DNA from: Arcobacter vandammei
GTDB taxonomy: Bacteria > Campylobacterota > Campylobacteria > Campylobacterales > Arcobacteraceae
Assembly: GCF_016106035.1 (NCBI RefSeq)
Contig: NZ_JADKPZ010000006.1
Location: forward strand, 1 to 64,000
Reading direction: 5' to 3'
DNA length: 64,000 nucleotides
Numbering within the stretch: the stretch's first letter is position 1; the number at the start of each line of letters is the position of its first letter. The notes under the pieces are model-generated. The model was not told where the DNA came from, ran no database searches, and was given only the letters and a program-made list of their open reading frames with translations. The position numbers were made by a program, and so were the translations under genes. This document shows, in pieces, positions 15,286 through 24,659 of this stretch.

Positions 15286-17535
15286 TTAGAATTTCATATT
15301 CATAGCAACACTATATCTTCTACCATCTAAAACATTTGAGTTACCATCATCTGTAACATCTTTATTTGCTATATTATAAATACCAGCATTAAAACTTAGA
15401 TTTTTATCATATTTATAAACAGCACCTAAATCAACAAATGTATAAGAAGGTGTTTTTGTAGTTTTAATTTTACCTGTTTTTACACTACTTCTTTCAGTTC
15501 CATTATTTCTATATATATATGTTGTATCTTCTGAGTTAGAACCAGCCGTTTCACTTCTATAATTTACTTGTGTCCATAATAATAGTTTAGAAGTAGCATC
15601 AAAATCAATTCCAGCATTAAACATATGTTTAGATAGATTATTTAATGCATATCCTTTATAAATACCAGTTTTTTGTTCACTGTCTGTATATGTATATGAG
15701 TGTCTATATTTTAGATTTTCTAAAATATACCAATCTGTTGTAAGTTCTATACCTTTGATTTCTGCTTTATCAACATTTTCGTAAAATTTCACCCCACCTG
15801 GATAATTTTCACCTTTATAATCATACATTCTAGTTCCATCTGAATTATATGCATCTGTTGTTTGAACTTTATTTTTATAGTTTGTTTGGAATAACATCAA
15901 ACTTCCACCAAGTCCTAAATCAGAATTATCATAAGCAATTCCTGCTTCATAGTTTACAGATTTTTCTGGTTTTAAATCAGGATTTCCAACCATAGCAATA
16001 GCAGGACCTCCACCACCAGAAATTCCAGCAAAATTAGAAGCAGCTTGTCTTAAGCTAGGTGCTTTATATCCAGTTGTTACTCCACCTTTTAAGTTTAAGT
16101 TATCTGTTAAACTATAAACAGCATAAGCTTTTGGAGTAAATTCACTACCAAAATCCTCATTTTTATCATATCTACCACTTAAAGTTAAAGCTAAATCATC
16201 AGTTACACTCCAAGTATCTTCAGCAAATAAAGCCCATTGGTATCTATCCATTTTAGTAATTGAAGTATCTGTTACACCATTTACTTTAATAGCATTTGTT
16301 GCACCATCTTCAAGATTCTCTTTTTTATAATTTGCACCAACAGTTAAAGAGTTTGTATCAAAAAAGTAAGTCCCTTGAGTATTTAGAGTCAAGGTATCCA
16401 TTTCTATACTATTTCCTGTTGTTGCATTTGCTCTAGTCGGATTTTTTGATTTTTCATAAGTTAAATATGAATTTACTAATACTTTATCATATTTTGCTTC
16501 ATGAGCAATATTATAATCATAGTTTATTGATTTTTGATATGATTTTGTATTATCAGTTTGTGCATAATGTGTCAATACTTGTTTAGACCAACCATTAACT
16601 GCTCTTCCCCAAGCCATTTCAGATCTATCAACAAGATAATAATTATCACCACTTTTAATATAATCTTTTCCACCAATTGATGTAGTAGTTGTGCCACTTA
16701 TTTCATTCTTTGCTGCTATACTTTTACCAGGATTTGAAGTTCTTTCTTGAACTTTATAGTTGTATCCTGCTGTTATAGTGTTATGTTCATCAGGAGTTAA
16801 TATAACTTTCCCACCAACATTTGTTCTTTTATAATCTGGGTCTGAACCAGCTTTTAAAGCTCCACTACTTTTATAATCACTCTCATCTGTATTTAAAAGA
16901 CCAGCTGTTAATTGAACTGATAATAAATCTTTTACTACTGGAACATTTACAAATGCACTAACATTTTGTGAGTCATTATTTACTTTATTTGAAGAGTCTG
17001 CTTTTAAATACTCCAAATTTATATTTGCAGTTACTTTATCTGAGTGTTTTTTTGTAATAATATTTATAACTCCACCCATTGCATTACTTCCATAAAGAGC
17101 AGATGCAGGTCCTCTAATAACCTCTATTCTCTCAATAGCTTCAAGTGGTGGCAGGAAATTTATAGGATTTCCTGCATGGCTTCCATTCGGACTAAATGCT
17201 TGATTATCTTGCATTGGTTTTCCATCAACCATATATAAAGTATAATCAGCACTCATACCTCTTATAGAGATAGATTGATTTGAACCACCACCATTTACAT
17301 AAACACCTGGTACATTCTTAAGTACATCTGTTACATCTGTATATGATTTTTTTTCGATTTCTTCAGCTGTAATAACTGAAATTGAAGCAGCAGCATCTGC
17401 AATATTTTGCTCATATCCACCAGCAGTAGTTACAACTTGAACTTCATCAAGTTTTGTAGTTTCATTGGCACTTAGAAGTGTACCCCCCCCCGCAAGTAAA
17501 ATTGCAGAAACAGACATCGCTAGTCTTATTTTCAT
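15286..17535 (-). CDS. TonB-dependent outer-membrane receptor, probably phase-variable
   Basis: A 749-residue outer-membrane transporter of the FepA/CirA siderophore type. A signal peptide ends near LLSANE, and a TonB-box-like segment (LDEVQVVTTA) follows. The plug domain has SISIRGM and RGPASALYGSNAMGGVINI, then comes a beta-barrel ending in the terminal phenylalanine MNMKF. The ligand is unknown; iron-siderophore uptake is likely because a Fur-like site lies upstream. I prefer the ATG at 17535, 9 nt after AGGA, over the ATG at 17541. Nine consecutive G bases lie in the signal-peptide codons (LLAGGGT), so slipped-strand frameshifting could switch the gene off. In this sequence the frame is open. 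Confidence 0.92.
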   Translation of the reverse strand: MKIRLAMSVSAILLAGGGTLLSANETTKLDEVQVVTTAGGYEQNIADAAASISVITAEEIEKKSYTDVTDVLKNVPGVYVNGGGSNQSISIRGMSADYTLYMVDGKPMQDNQAFSPNGSHAGNPINFLPPLEAIERIEVIRGPASALYGSNAMGGVINIITKKHSDKVTANINLEYLKADSSNKVNNDSQNVSAFVNVPVVKDLLSVQLTAGLLNTDESDYKSSGALKAGSDPDYKRTNVGGKVILTPDEHNTITAGYNYKVQERTSNPGKSIAAKNEISGTTTTSIGGKDYIKSGDNYYLVDRSEMAWGRAVNGWSKQVLTHYAQTDNTKSYQKSINYDYNIAHEAKYDKVLVNSYLTYEKSKNPTRANATTGNSIEMDTLTLNTQGTYFFDTNSLTVGANYKKENLEDGATNAIKVNGVTDTSITKMDRYQWALFAEDTWSVTDDLALTLSGRYDKNEDFGSEFTPKAYAVYSLTDNLNLKGGVTTGYKAPSLRQAASNFAGISGGGGPAIAMVGNPDLKPEKSVNYEAGIAYDNSDLGLGGSLMLFQTNYKNKVQTTDAYNSDGTRMYDYKGENYPGGVKFYENVDKAEIKGIELTTDWYILENLKYRHSYTYTDSEQKTGIYKGYALNNLSKHMFNAGIDFDATSKLLLWTQVNYRSETAGSNSEDTTYIYRNNGTERSSVKTGKIKTTKTPSYTFVDLGAVYKYDKNLSFNAGIYNIANKDVTDDGNSNVLDGRRYSVAMNMKF
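17483..17491. repeat. homopolymeric C9/G9 tract in the receptor signal-peptide codons
   Basis: Nine C on the plus strand (nine G in the gene), the only G/C homopolymer of this length I saw in this very AT-rich window. Long G tracts are the classical contingency loci of Campylobacterota. A change of one base would frameshift the gene about 17 codons after the start. Confidence 0.9.
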
Positions 17536-17582
17536 ATCCATTCTTCCTTTTTTTTGTTTTTTTAATTTCGAATAAAATTTCT

Positions 17583-17608
17583 AAATAGTTTTAGGAGAAA
17601 AACTATTT
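17583..17608 (-). promoter_or_regulatory. stem-loop in the 5' leader of the receptor gene
   Basis: AAATAGTTTT with AAAACTATTT, a perfect 10 bp stem around 6 nt, between the Fur-like site and the ribosome binding site. It would be in the mRNA leader and may affect stability or translation. Confidence 0.4.
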
Positions 17609-17631
17609 AATAATTATTATCAATATTGATA
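17609..17631 (-). promoter_or_regulatory. Fur-box-like operator
   Basis: Two abutting palindromes, AATAATTATT (17609-17618) and TATCAATATTGATA (17618-17631), together look like the GATAAT-type Fur hexamer array. The position upstream of a TonB-dependent receptor supports iron regulation. The AT-rich background makes chance matches possible. Confidence 0.45.
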
Positions 17632-17763
17632 AAAATTGATGGAATGTTAATAAAATAAACTTAAAATTAAGTAAAACCGATAACAATTATTAAAATTTAT
17701 TAGAATTTTCTCTTTAATACTTGTAATATAACCTAACTTATTACTTCTAAATATTATTTTATA

Positions 17764-17769
17764 TATAAT
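17764..17769 (+). promoter_or_regulatory. -10 box of mscL
   Basis: TATAAT 26 nt before the mscL ATG at 17796, after an AT-rich region with no clear -35, as is usual in Campylobacterota. Its place rules out the TTG at 17769 as the start codon. Confidence 0.5.
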
Positions 17770-17795
17770 TGCAAAAAAATTTGAAAGGAAAATTT

Positions 17796-18227
17796 ATGTT
17801 AAAAGAGTTTAAAAAATTCTTGATTTCAGGAAATGTTGTTGATATGGCAGTTGGATTTATATTTGGAGCAGCTTTTGCTACATTTGTAAAATCTCTTGTT
17901 GAAAATGTTGTAATGCCTCCAATTGGGCTTTTACTTGGAAGAGTTGATTTTTCTCAACTATTTATTCCATTAGATGGAAACTCTTATGATAATTTAGCTG
18001 CTCTTGAGGCTACTGGAGCACCTGCTATTAAATTTGGTGTATTTATGAATGATACAATCTCATTTTTAATTTTAGGTTTTGTTGTATTTATGTTTATAAA
18101 ATCTTATAACAAATTAAAAGGTGAGCAAGTAGAAGCACCTACAACAAAGGTTTGTAATGATTGTGCTATGGATATTCCAGTAGCTGCAAAAAAATGTGGA
18201 CACTGCGGAAATTGTGAATTAAAATAA
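17796..18227 (+). CDS. mscL: large-conductance mechanosensitive channel MscL with zinc-ribbon-like tail
   Basis: A 143-residue inner-membrane channel that opens under hypo-osmotic stress. It has the family N-terminus FKKFLISGNVVDMAVGFIFG, the first membrane helix and the PPIG loop. A second helix (ISFLILGFVVFMFI) follows. The C-terminal 30 residues carry CNDCAMD and KKCGHCGNC, a CxxC-CxxC pair that looks like a zinc ribbon. Such tails occur in some MscL homologues but not in E. coli MscL. The start at 17796 is set by AAAGGAAA and by the -10 box. A bidirectional terminator follows. Confidence 0.93.
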   Translation: MLKEFKKFLISGNVVDMAVGFIFGAAFATFVKSLVENVVMPPIGLLLGRVDFSQLFIPLDGNSYDNLAALEATGAPAIKFGVFMNDTISFLILGFVVFMFIKSYNKLKGEQVEAPTTKVCNDCAMDIPVAAKKCGHCGNCELK

Positions 18228-18253
18228 TAAAATAGGAAATTTTTCCTATTTTA
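18228..18253. terminator. bidirectional terminator between mscL and the flavin reductase gene
   Basis: TAAAATAGGAAA with TTTCCTATTTTA, a perfect 12 bp stem with a two-base centre, flanked by A/T runs on both sides. It fills the 30 bp gap between two convergent genes. Confidence 0.75.
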
Positions 18254-18257
18254 TATC

Positions 18258-18821
18258 TTACAAATCAACCATAGCTTTAAAAGTAACCCCTACTCTTCCT
18301 AAGCTTTCTATTTTTGTATGATTTCTCTCATTTATTCTATCATCTTCTATATATTGATGATTAATCTTTAAAATAATAGGTGTTGTATCCCCATCTACTT
18401 TGTAAGTATCAAAATATTCACAAAAAAGTGCTGTTTGAGTTGAACAAATCATTGGTGGATAAGTTTCAAGTTCTTTTCTTACTTCTATTTCAAACTTATC
18501 TATTTCACTTTGTTCTTTTGGAAGTTGAACCGCACACTTTTGAACTTGTTCATAATTTGTAATATTTGGAAAGCAAATTGTTGCTTTCTTATTTTTTAGA
18601 ATATTTGCTAAAGTATCTTTTGGGCTTCCATCATCTTTTTTTCCAATTGCTACGATTACCAGTGCTGGATTTGTTGAAATTGGAATAAAATAAGAAAAAG
18701 GAGCGGCATTTAAAACTCCATCATCTTCACTTACTATCCAAGCTATTGGTCTTGGAACTATACTTCCTGACATTATTTTGTATCTATCTAAATCATTTAT
18801 ATCTTTATAATCTAAAATCAT
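18258..18821 (-). CDS. flavin reductase-like FMN-binding protein
   Basis: A 187-residue split-barrel flavoprotein of the flavin reductase/NTAB family. MSGSIVPRPIAWIVSEDDGVLNAAPFSYF contains the typical PRPIAWI and NAAPFS elements that bind FMN, here quoted only as a landmark. Then come GSPKDTLANI and a C-terminal LGRVG segment. Members reduce flavins with NAD(P)H or act as FMN oxidoreductases of unknown substrate. The gene follows the MFS transporter by 18 bp on the same strand, so they form a pair. Confidence 0.8.
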   Translation of the reverse strand: MILDYKDINDLDRYKIMSGSIVPRPIAWIVSEDDGVLNAAPFSYFIPISTNPALVIVAIGKKDDGSPKDTLANILKNKKATICFPNITNYEQVQKCAVQLPKEQSEIDKFEIEVRKELETYPPMICSTQTALFCEYFDTYKVDGDTTPIILKINHQYIEDDRINERNHTKIESLGRVGVTFKAMVDL

Positions 18822-18839
18822 TATTTCTCCTTTTAAATT

Positions 18840-20027
18840 CTATTCTATCAAAGTTTTTATTCTAGTATAGTAAAGAGCAAAAAGTAAAAATGCAACACCT
18901 AAGCATATTGTAATTATAGTTGTAGTTGTAATATGTGCCATACTTCCTATAAATAAGGTTGTTAAAACATTTGCCAACATAAAAAACATATCATTATAAG
19001 ATATTACTCTTCCTATATATTTTTTATCACATCTATTTTGTAAAAGTGCATAAGTATATGACCAAAGAAAAGCTGTACTAAATCCTACAAAAAACAAAGC
19101 CACCAAAGAGGCATAAAAATTACTTTGAGCAAATGCCCAAACTATTATTGTAAGACCTTGAAAAGTTAAAAGATAGTGCAAATTATCTTTTGTTACTATT
19201 TTATTTAAAATCATTGGTCCAATTGCAAGTGCGACCGCTCTTACACTATTTGACAAACCAATTGCAAGAGGAACAGCTATTAGTTCTTTATACTCATTTT
19301 TAGCCAAAATTGTAATCAAAGCATCATAAGATGTAAGCCCTACACTTGCATGAAGGAAAATTAAGTGTAAGATGATTTTGTTATTTTTGATATATCTTAA
19401 TCCATCTAGCATCAACTCTAGGATTTTCTCTTCAACTTTTTTGTATTCGAGATCTATTTTTATTTGAACAAAAACCATAAAAGCAAGTACAAAAATAATA
19501 ACATCAATCAAAATTGCTGTTTTTGCTCCATATAAATTTACAACAAAACCACTTATTGCCATTCCAACTGCATAGGTAAATGACCAAATTATCGATTGAA
19601 TTTCATTTGCCATTTGAAGCTCTTTCCCACTAGATAATTTTGCTAAAAGAGACATTTCACTTGAAAAAAACATAGATGCTGCACTCATTCGAATAAAAAT
19701 AAAGATTAAAAGCATCCATAAATCACTAGCATTTGAAACCAATAAAAAACAAGCTGTCATAGATAATTCTATAAAAAGTAAAGTTACCATAAGAGGTTTT
19801 ATCTTAACTCTATCAATAATTGCTCCGCTCAAAGGAGATATAAGAATTGCTGGTAAAAAGTGCATAGCTGTAACAATAGCAATTGCTAACTCACTTGAAC
19901 CAAAATCAACAACCATAGTATAAATAGCAACAGTAGAAAACCAAGCACCAAAAGATGCTATAAAATTAACCAAAGATAAACCTCTTATAATTGGTTTATC
20001 TTTCAAAAAATCAATATAATTTTTCAA
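18840..20027 (-). CDS. MFS transporter
   Basis: A 395-residue inner-membrane protein with about 12 predicted membrane segments. It has the cytoplasmic loop between helices 2 and 3 (GAIIDRVKIKP), a long central loop and a second-half equivalent (NRCDKKYIGRV). It resembles the multidrug/enterobactin exporter-like branch of MFS, but the substrate cannot be named. It starts 66 bp after flhA on the same strand and precedes the flavin reductase gene. I see no clear terminator between flhA and it, so read-through from the flagellar operon is possible. Confidence 0.8.
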   Translation of the reverse strand: MKNYIDFLKDKPIIRGLSLVNFIASFGAWFSTVAIYTMVVDFGSSELAIAIVTAMHFLPAILISPLSGAIIDRVKIKPLMVTLLFIELSMTACFLLVSNASDLWMLLIFIFIRMSAASMFFSSEMSLLAKLSSGKELQMANEIQSIIWSFTYAVGMAISGFVVNLYGAKTAILIDVIIFVLAFMVFVQIKIDLEYKKVEEKILELMLDGLRYIKNNKIILHLIFLHASVGLTSYDALITILAKNEYKELIAVPLAIGLSNSVRAVALAIGPMILNKIVTKDNLHYLLTFQGLTIIVWAFAQSNFYASLVALFFVGFSTAFLWSYTYALLQNRCDKKYIGRVISYNDMFFMLANVLTTLFIGSMAHITTTTIITICLGVAFLLFALYYTRIKTLIE

Positions 20028-20093
20028 AAAAATCCTTAAAAATTTGTATAAATATTTAGTTTAAATAGAGTATAAAAAAGTATAAATTAAATT

Positions 20094-22208
20094 TTAGAAC
20101 TCTAAAGTTCCTTCAATAGCAAAATTTGCTTTTGAATCAAGTTCAGCATGAGATAAAACAGGAATAGAAAGACCAAATTTTTCATAAATTTCAGAAACTC
20201 TTTTTCTTAAAACTGGATCAACAACCATTGCAACTTTTGTAAATCCTTTTTTCTCAACTTCATCTAAAAGCTGTTTTGTTTTTGTTACAAGATTATTAAT
20301 TTCAGAAATACTAAGCATTAGTTGAGAAACTCCGTGATGTTCTTGAAGTTTACTAATAAATTGTTGTTCAAGCTCTGGTTTTATTGTAACTATATGTAAA
20401 ACTCCATCTATATCTTTGAATTTTTGAGTAATAAGTCTATATAGTTTTGACCTTACATGTTCTAGCAATATTTCTGGTACTTTTGTAAACTCTGCAATAT
20501 CTGCAATTGCTTCAATGATTGTTAGCATATCAACAATTGGAATTTTTTCATGAAGTAAATCTTTACAAACTTTTAACAAGCTTCCATAAGATGTAACTTT
20601 CATAGCCTCTTCAACAACAATTGGGAAATCTTTTTTCAATCTATCAACAATATCAACAATATCTTGTCTTGTAATTATATCTTCAGCATGTCTTCTTATA
20701 ATCTCTGATATATGAGTTGAGATAATTGAAGGAACATCAACAACTGTGAAACCTTTCATCAAAGCATCATCTTTTTGATCAGAATTTATCCAAATTGCAT
20801 CAATATTAAATACAGGTTCTTTTACTTTTTGACCTGCTAAATTTTCTCCTAAACCACCCATAGCAAGGAGTTTATCTACTTCAACTCTTCCTCTTGCTAT
20901 TGGAATTCTTTTTAGATTAAATACATACTCATTTGCACCTAAAGTTGAATCGTCTGAAATTCTAATTTGTGGAATAATAAATCCAAGTTCAGCTGCAATT
21001 GTTTTTCTTATAGCTTTAATCTTATCAAGAAGCTCAGAATTTCCTTGAACAAGTTGTAAAAGTCTAATTCCTAGTTTAAGCTCAAGAACTTCCATTCTCA
21101 TAATATTTTCAATATTTTGGCTCTCATCAGGAACAGTAGCAGCTTTTTTCTTCTCTCTTAAATCTTCTGGTTTTCCACTTACTTTTGGTTTTGCATCTTT
21201 TGATTTGAACATTCTTGTAATTGAATTATCATCACCTTTTTCTATCATAACAATTGTATATCCCATAGCAATCATCATAATACCCATTGTTGATAAAATT
21301 CCAGTAGGGAAACCTGGAACAAATCCAAATAAAATTAATCCAACACCAACTAAAATTAAAGATTTACTATCTTTGATTAACTGATTAACAGCTTTTGAAG
21401 CAAATTTCTCTTCATCTGTATTTGACCTTGTAATAATAATTGCTGTTGCTGTTGATGTTAAAAGTGCTGGAATTTGAGTTACAAGACCATCTCCAATAGT
21501 TAAAATTGTATAAATCTCTCCAGCTTCATCTATTGATAAATCGTGTTGAAAAATACCTACCATTAGCCCACCAATGATATTTACAACTGTAATAATAATA
21601 CCTGCAATTGCATCACCTTTTACAAACTTAGATGACCCATCCATTGCTCCATAGAAATTTGCTTCAGTAATAAGTGCTTTTCTTCTTTCTTGTGCCTCTT
21701 TATCATCAATAAATCCAGCATTTAAATCAGCATCAATTGCCATTTGTTTACCAGGCATAGAATCAAGTGTAAACCTTGCAGTTACCTCAGCAACCCTTGT
21801 AGCACCTTTTGTTACAACCATAAAGTTAATAAGAACTAAAATAATAAATATAATAACTCCAATAACCATATTTCCACCAACAACAAACTCCCCAAATGCA
21901 GAGATTATAGTACTAACAGCATCAGGACCATTATGTCCTTCACTCAAAATTGACCTTGTTGTGGCAATACTAAGTGATAATCTAAAAATAACAAGGATTA
22001 AAAGTAAGGTTGGGAATGTGGTTAAATCTGCTGGTTTTTGTATATAAAGTGAAATTAAAAGTATTAAAAACGAAATAGCAAGAGAAAGTGATATAAAAAA
22101 GTCAATTGCTGTTTGATTTAAAGGAACTATGATAATAGCAAGCATTGATAAAAACAATGCAACTGCTATTAAATCCCTAGAGAAAAAGCTCCTTAAATCA
22201 AACTTCAT
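20094..22208 (-). CDS. flhA: flagellar export apparatus protein FlhA
   Basis: A 704-residue component of the flagellar type III export gate. The N-terminal half has about eight membrane helices and the conserved FHIPEP-family loop (ARFTLDSMPGKQMAIDADL within it). The C-terminal half, from about residue 340, is the cytosolic ring domain that docks chaperone-substrate complexes (RDIVDIVDRL-like region, TIKPELEQ). The length is normal. It is the last gene of the long flagellar run, 17 bp after flgL. Confidence 0.95.
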   Translation of the reverse strand: MKFDLRSFFSRDLIAVALFLSMLAIIIVPLNQTAIDFFISLSLAISFLILLISLYIQKPADLTTFPTLLLILVIFRLSLSIATTRSILSEGHNGPDAVSTIISAFGEFVVGGNMVIGVIIFIILVLINFMVVTKGATRVAEVTARFTLDSMPGKQMAIDADLNAGFIDDKEAQERRKALITEANFYGAMDGSSKFVKGDAIAGIIITVVNIIGGLMVGIFQHDLSIDEAGEIYTILTIGDGLVTQIPALLTSTATAIIITRSNTDEEKFASKAVNQLIKDSKSLILVGVGLILFGFVPGFPTGILSTMGIMMIAMGYTIVMIEKGDDNSITRMFKSKDAKPKVSGKPEDLREKKKAATVPDESQNIENIMRMEVLELKLGIRLLQLVQGNSELLDKIKAIRKTIAAELGFIIPQIRISDDSTLGANEYVFNLKRIPIARGRVEVDKLLAMGGLGENLAGQKVKEPVFNIDAIWINSDQKDDALMKGFTVVDVPSIISTHISEIIRRHAEDIITRQDIVDIVDRLKKDFPIVVEEAMKVTSYGSLLKVCKDLLHEKIPIVDMLTIIEAIADIAEFTKVPEILLEHVRSKLYRLITQKFKDIDGVLHIVTIKPELEQQFISKLQEHHGVSQLMLSISEINNLVTKTKQLLDEVEKKGFTKVAMVVDPVLRKRVSEIYEKFGLSIPVLSHAELDSKANFAIEGTLEF

Positions 22209-22224
22209 AGATTACTTAAATTAT

Positions 22225-23358
22225 CTATCTCATAAAATTAACTAATGATAGTTCATTAGTTCTTGCAACAGTTGAATACATAGCTGTATATGTAAGTTCC
22301 AAAGCTTTAATTTTGATTGAAACTTCTGTTAAATCTGCACTACTTAATGCCTCTTCAAGTTTTTTATATTGATTCAATTTAGATGTAACAGATTCCAAAG
22401 CTGTTTCAAATACTTTATTTTTTGCTCCTAAATCTGCATGAGTTACATTTAAACTATCAAAAGTTTTGTCAATAGAATCAATTTGTTTTGTTAAATTTGC
22501 TCTTACATCTTCTCTTGAAATTGGATTTCCTGTCTCATCAACCATATTTAAAGTATTTATAACATCTGTCATTAAATCAAAAATATTTGTTTTTGCTTCA
22601 AACATTGTTCCATTTGTATTTGGAGTTGTAAAACTATATGTTTTTGTTGTTGCATCATAAGTTGCCGAAATTGTATCACTTGTAATATTTCCATCTAAAT
22701 CATACTTAGTTAAAATATTTGTCGCAGTATCAAGCTTCCACTCATTTCCATCTTGGTCTAAAATTCTATCTTTTGCACCAAAAGTTAAAGTCGAATTTTG
22801 ATATGCAACCGAAGATGTAAACATCATAGCATCAAAACCATTTACACCTCTTTCTCTATAAGAACCCTCTTCAACTGCTATTTTTCTTAATTTATTATCA
22901 CCAACATAAGATATATTTCCAGCAGCATCTTTCACAAAAGGTTTAATACTTGAATCACTTCCACTAAATAGATATTCACCTTCAACTTGAGTATTTGCTA
23001 AAGTAAATAAGTTCTCTCTAGTTCCTGCAAGTGCAACTGCTATTGATTTAAGGCCAGCATCACCTGTTGTATCAGTATTTGCTTTCATAAGTTCTGATTT
23101 AACATAAGTTAAAAGATTTTTTACCTCTTTTAAACTAGAATCTGACATATTATTTTGCACTTCAGTTCTTTCAACTAAAGTTTTAATTCCATCAAAAGTT
23201 CTAACTTTATTTTGAGCAGAAGTTATTCTTCCAAATAAAACGGAATCATCACTACCATTTTCCAACTGTTGTTTTGTACCTAATTGGTAATTTAATTTTT
23301 GTTGAGTTTTATCAAGATTATTTATTCTGTATATTGTTTGTTCAACTTGACTAATCAT
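22225..23358 (-). CDS. flgL: flagellar hook-filament junction protein FlgL
   Basis: A 377-residue hook-associated protein 3. The N-terminus has the flagellin-like coiled coil (TIYRINNLDKTQQKL, FGRITSAQNKV), and the VEGEYLFSGSD stretch is typical of FlgL. The C-terminus is again helical (LKALELTYTAMYSTVARTNEL lies near the end, ending LVNFMR). The start overlaps the end of fliI by 4 bp. The partner FlgK is not in the window. Confidence 0.85.
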   Translation of the reverse strand: MISQVEQTIYRINNLDKTQQKLNYQLGTKQQLENGSDDSVLFGRITSAQNKVRTFDGIKTLVERTEVQNNMSDSSLKEVKNLLTYVKSELMKANTDTTGDAGLKSIAVALAGTRENLFTLANTQVEGEYLFSGSDSSIKPFVKDAAGNISYVGDNKLRKIAVEEGSYRERGVNGFDAMMFTSSVAYQNSTLTFGAKDRILDQDGNEWKLDTATNILTKYDLDGNITSDTISATYDATTKTYSFTTPNTNGTMFEAKTNIFDLMTDVINTLNMVDETGNPISREDVRANLTKQIDSIDKTFDSLNVTHADLGAKNKVFETALESVTSKLNQYKKLEEALSSADLTEVSIKIKALELTYTAMYSTVARTNELSLVNFMR

Positions 23359-24659
23359 TCTAAAGCCTTTTTAAATTTTTGCAACATATCATCATAAGAT
23401 ACTATCTCTTGAGAACCTTGTGTTAAGAACTCTCTAATCTTATCTTTTTTTGACATTGCAGCATCTAGTTCTAAATCCATACCTGGTTTGTATGCACCAA
23501 CTCTTACTAAAACTTCATTCTCTTTTATTAATGATAATACTCTTTTTAACTTTAAAAAATCATTATATTGGTCTTTTGTAATAACTTTATCTATTACCCT
23601 TGATGCCGATTTTAAGATATTTACAGGTGGATAGAAACCTTGCTCTGTTAAATCTCGTGTTAAAACAATATGACCATCTAAAATAGACCTACTTTGGTCT
23701 GCAATTGGGTCATTTAAATCATCTCCATCAACCAAAACTGTAAAAAATGCAGTAATTGAACCTAATTGATTATTTCCAGCTCTCTCCATAAGTTGTGGCA
23801 AAAGAGCAAAAACTGAAGGTGGATAACCACGACTAACTGGTGGTTCTCCTGTGCTTAATCCTATTTCTCTTTGAGCCATTGCAAATCTTGTAACACTATC
23901 CATCATAAGTAGTACATCATGCCCTTTATCCCTAAAATATTCTGCAATACTCATAGCTGTAAATGCTCCATATTTTCTCATTAAAGCTGATTCATCAGAA
24001 GTTGCTGTTACTAAAACTGTATTTTCCAAATTTCCACCAAGATTATAGTGGATAAACTCAGGGATTTCTCTTCCTCTTTCTCCAATTAGTGCTACAACTT
24101 TTATAGTAGCTTCGCAACCTTTTACAATCATTCCCATTAGTGTTGATTTTCCAACTCCACTTCCTGCAAAAATACCAACTTTTTGACCTTTTCCACAAGT
24201 TAGCATTGAATCTATTGGTTTAACACCTGTTGCAAATTTTTTATCTATTATTCCTCTATCCAAAGGCGACATTGAAACTTTGTTGATTGGTTCATTGCTA
24301 TCAACATCTCTTATTTTTCCTTTTCCGTCTATTGGTTCACCTAAAGCATTTACAACTCTACCTAAAAGACCATTTCCACACTTAATAGTCAAGCCATCTC
24401 TTTGCAAAAATATTTTGTCATTTATTTTAAATCCATCAATAAAAGAAAATGGAACTATAATAAAATTTGACTCTTCAATAACAGTAACCATTCCTAAAAC
24501 ACTATAAAGTTTTTGAACTGATTCTATTCTTACAATATCTCCAACAGCTACTTCAAGCCCTGTTCCTGTTAAAGTAATTGATGAAATATGAGTAATTCTT
24601 CCAAAAGCAATTGTAAGTTTTGTTGGGTCTATTTTATTTAAAATATCATCTATATTCAT
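23355..24659 (-). CDS. fliI: flagellum-specific ATPase FliI
   Basis: A 434-residue ATPase of the F1-beta type that powers and regulates flagellar export. It has Walker A GIFAGSGVGKST, the ALIGERGREIPEF segment, Walker B VLLMMDSVTRFA and the motif GEPPVSRGYPPSVF. Its usual partners FliH and the export gate are in the same run. It overlaps flgL by 4 bp and the upstream TPR gene by 4 bp, so translation is probably coupled. Confidence 0.95.
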   Translation of the reverse strand: MNIDDILNKIDPTKLTIAFGRITHISSITLTGTGLEVAVGDIVRIESVQKLYSVLGMVTVIEESNFIIVPFSFIDGFKINDKIFLQRDGLTIKCGNGLLGRVVNALGEPIDGKGKIRDVDSNEPINKVSMSPLDRGIIDKKFATGVKPIDSMLTCGKGQKVGIFAGSGVGKSTLMGMIVKGCEATIKVVALIGERGREIPEFIHYNLGGNLENTVLVTATSDESALMRKYGAFTAMSIAEYFRDKGHDVLLMMDSVTRFAMAQREIGLSTGEPPVSRGYPPSVFALLPQLMERAGNNQLGSITAFFTVLVDGDDLNDPIADQSRSILDGHIVLTRDLTEQGFYPPVNILKSASRVIDKVITKDQYNDFLKLKRVLSLIKENEVLVRVGAYKPGMDLELDAAMSKKDKIREFLTQGSQEIVSYDDMLQKFKKALE

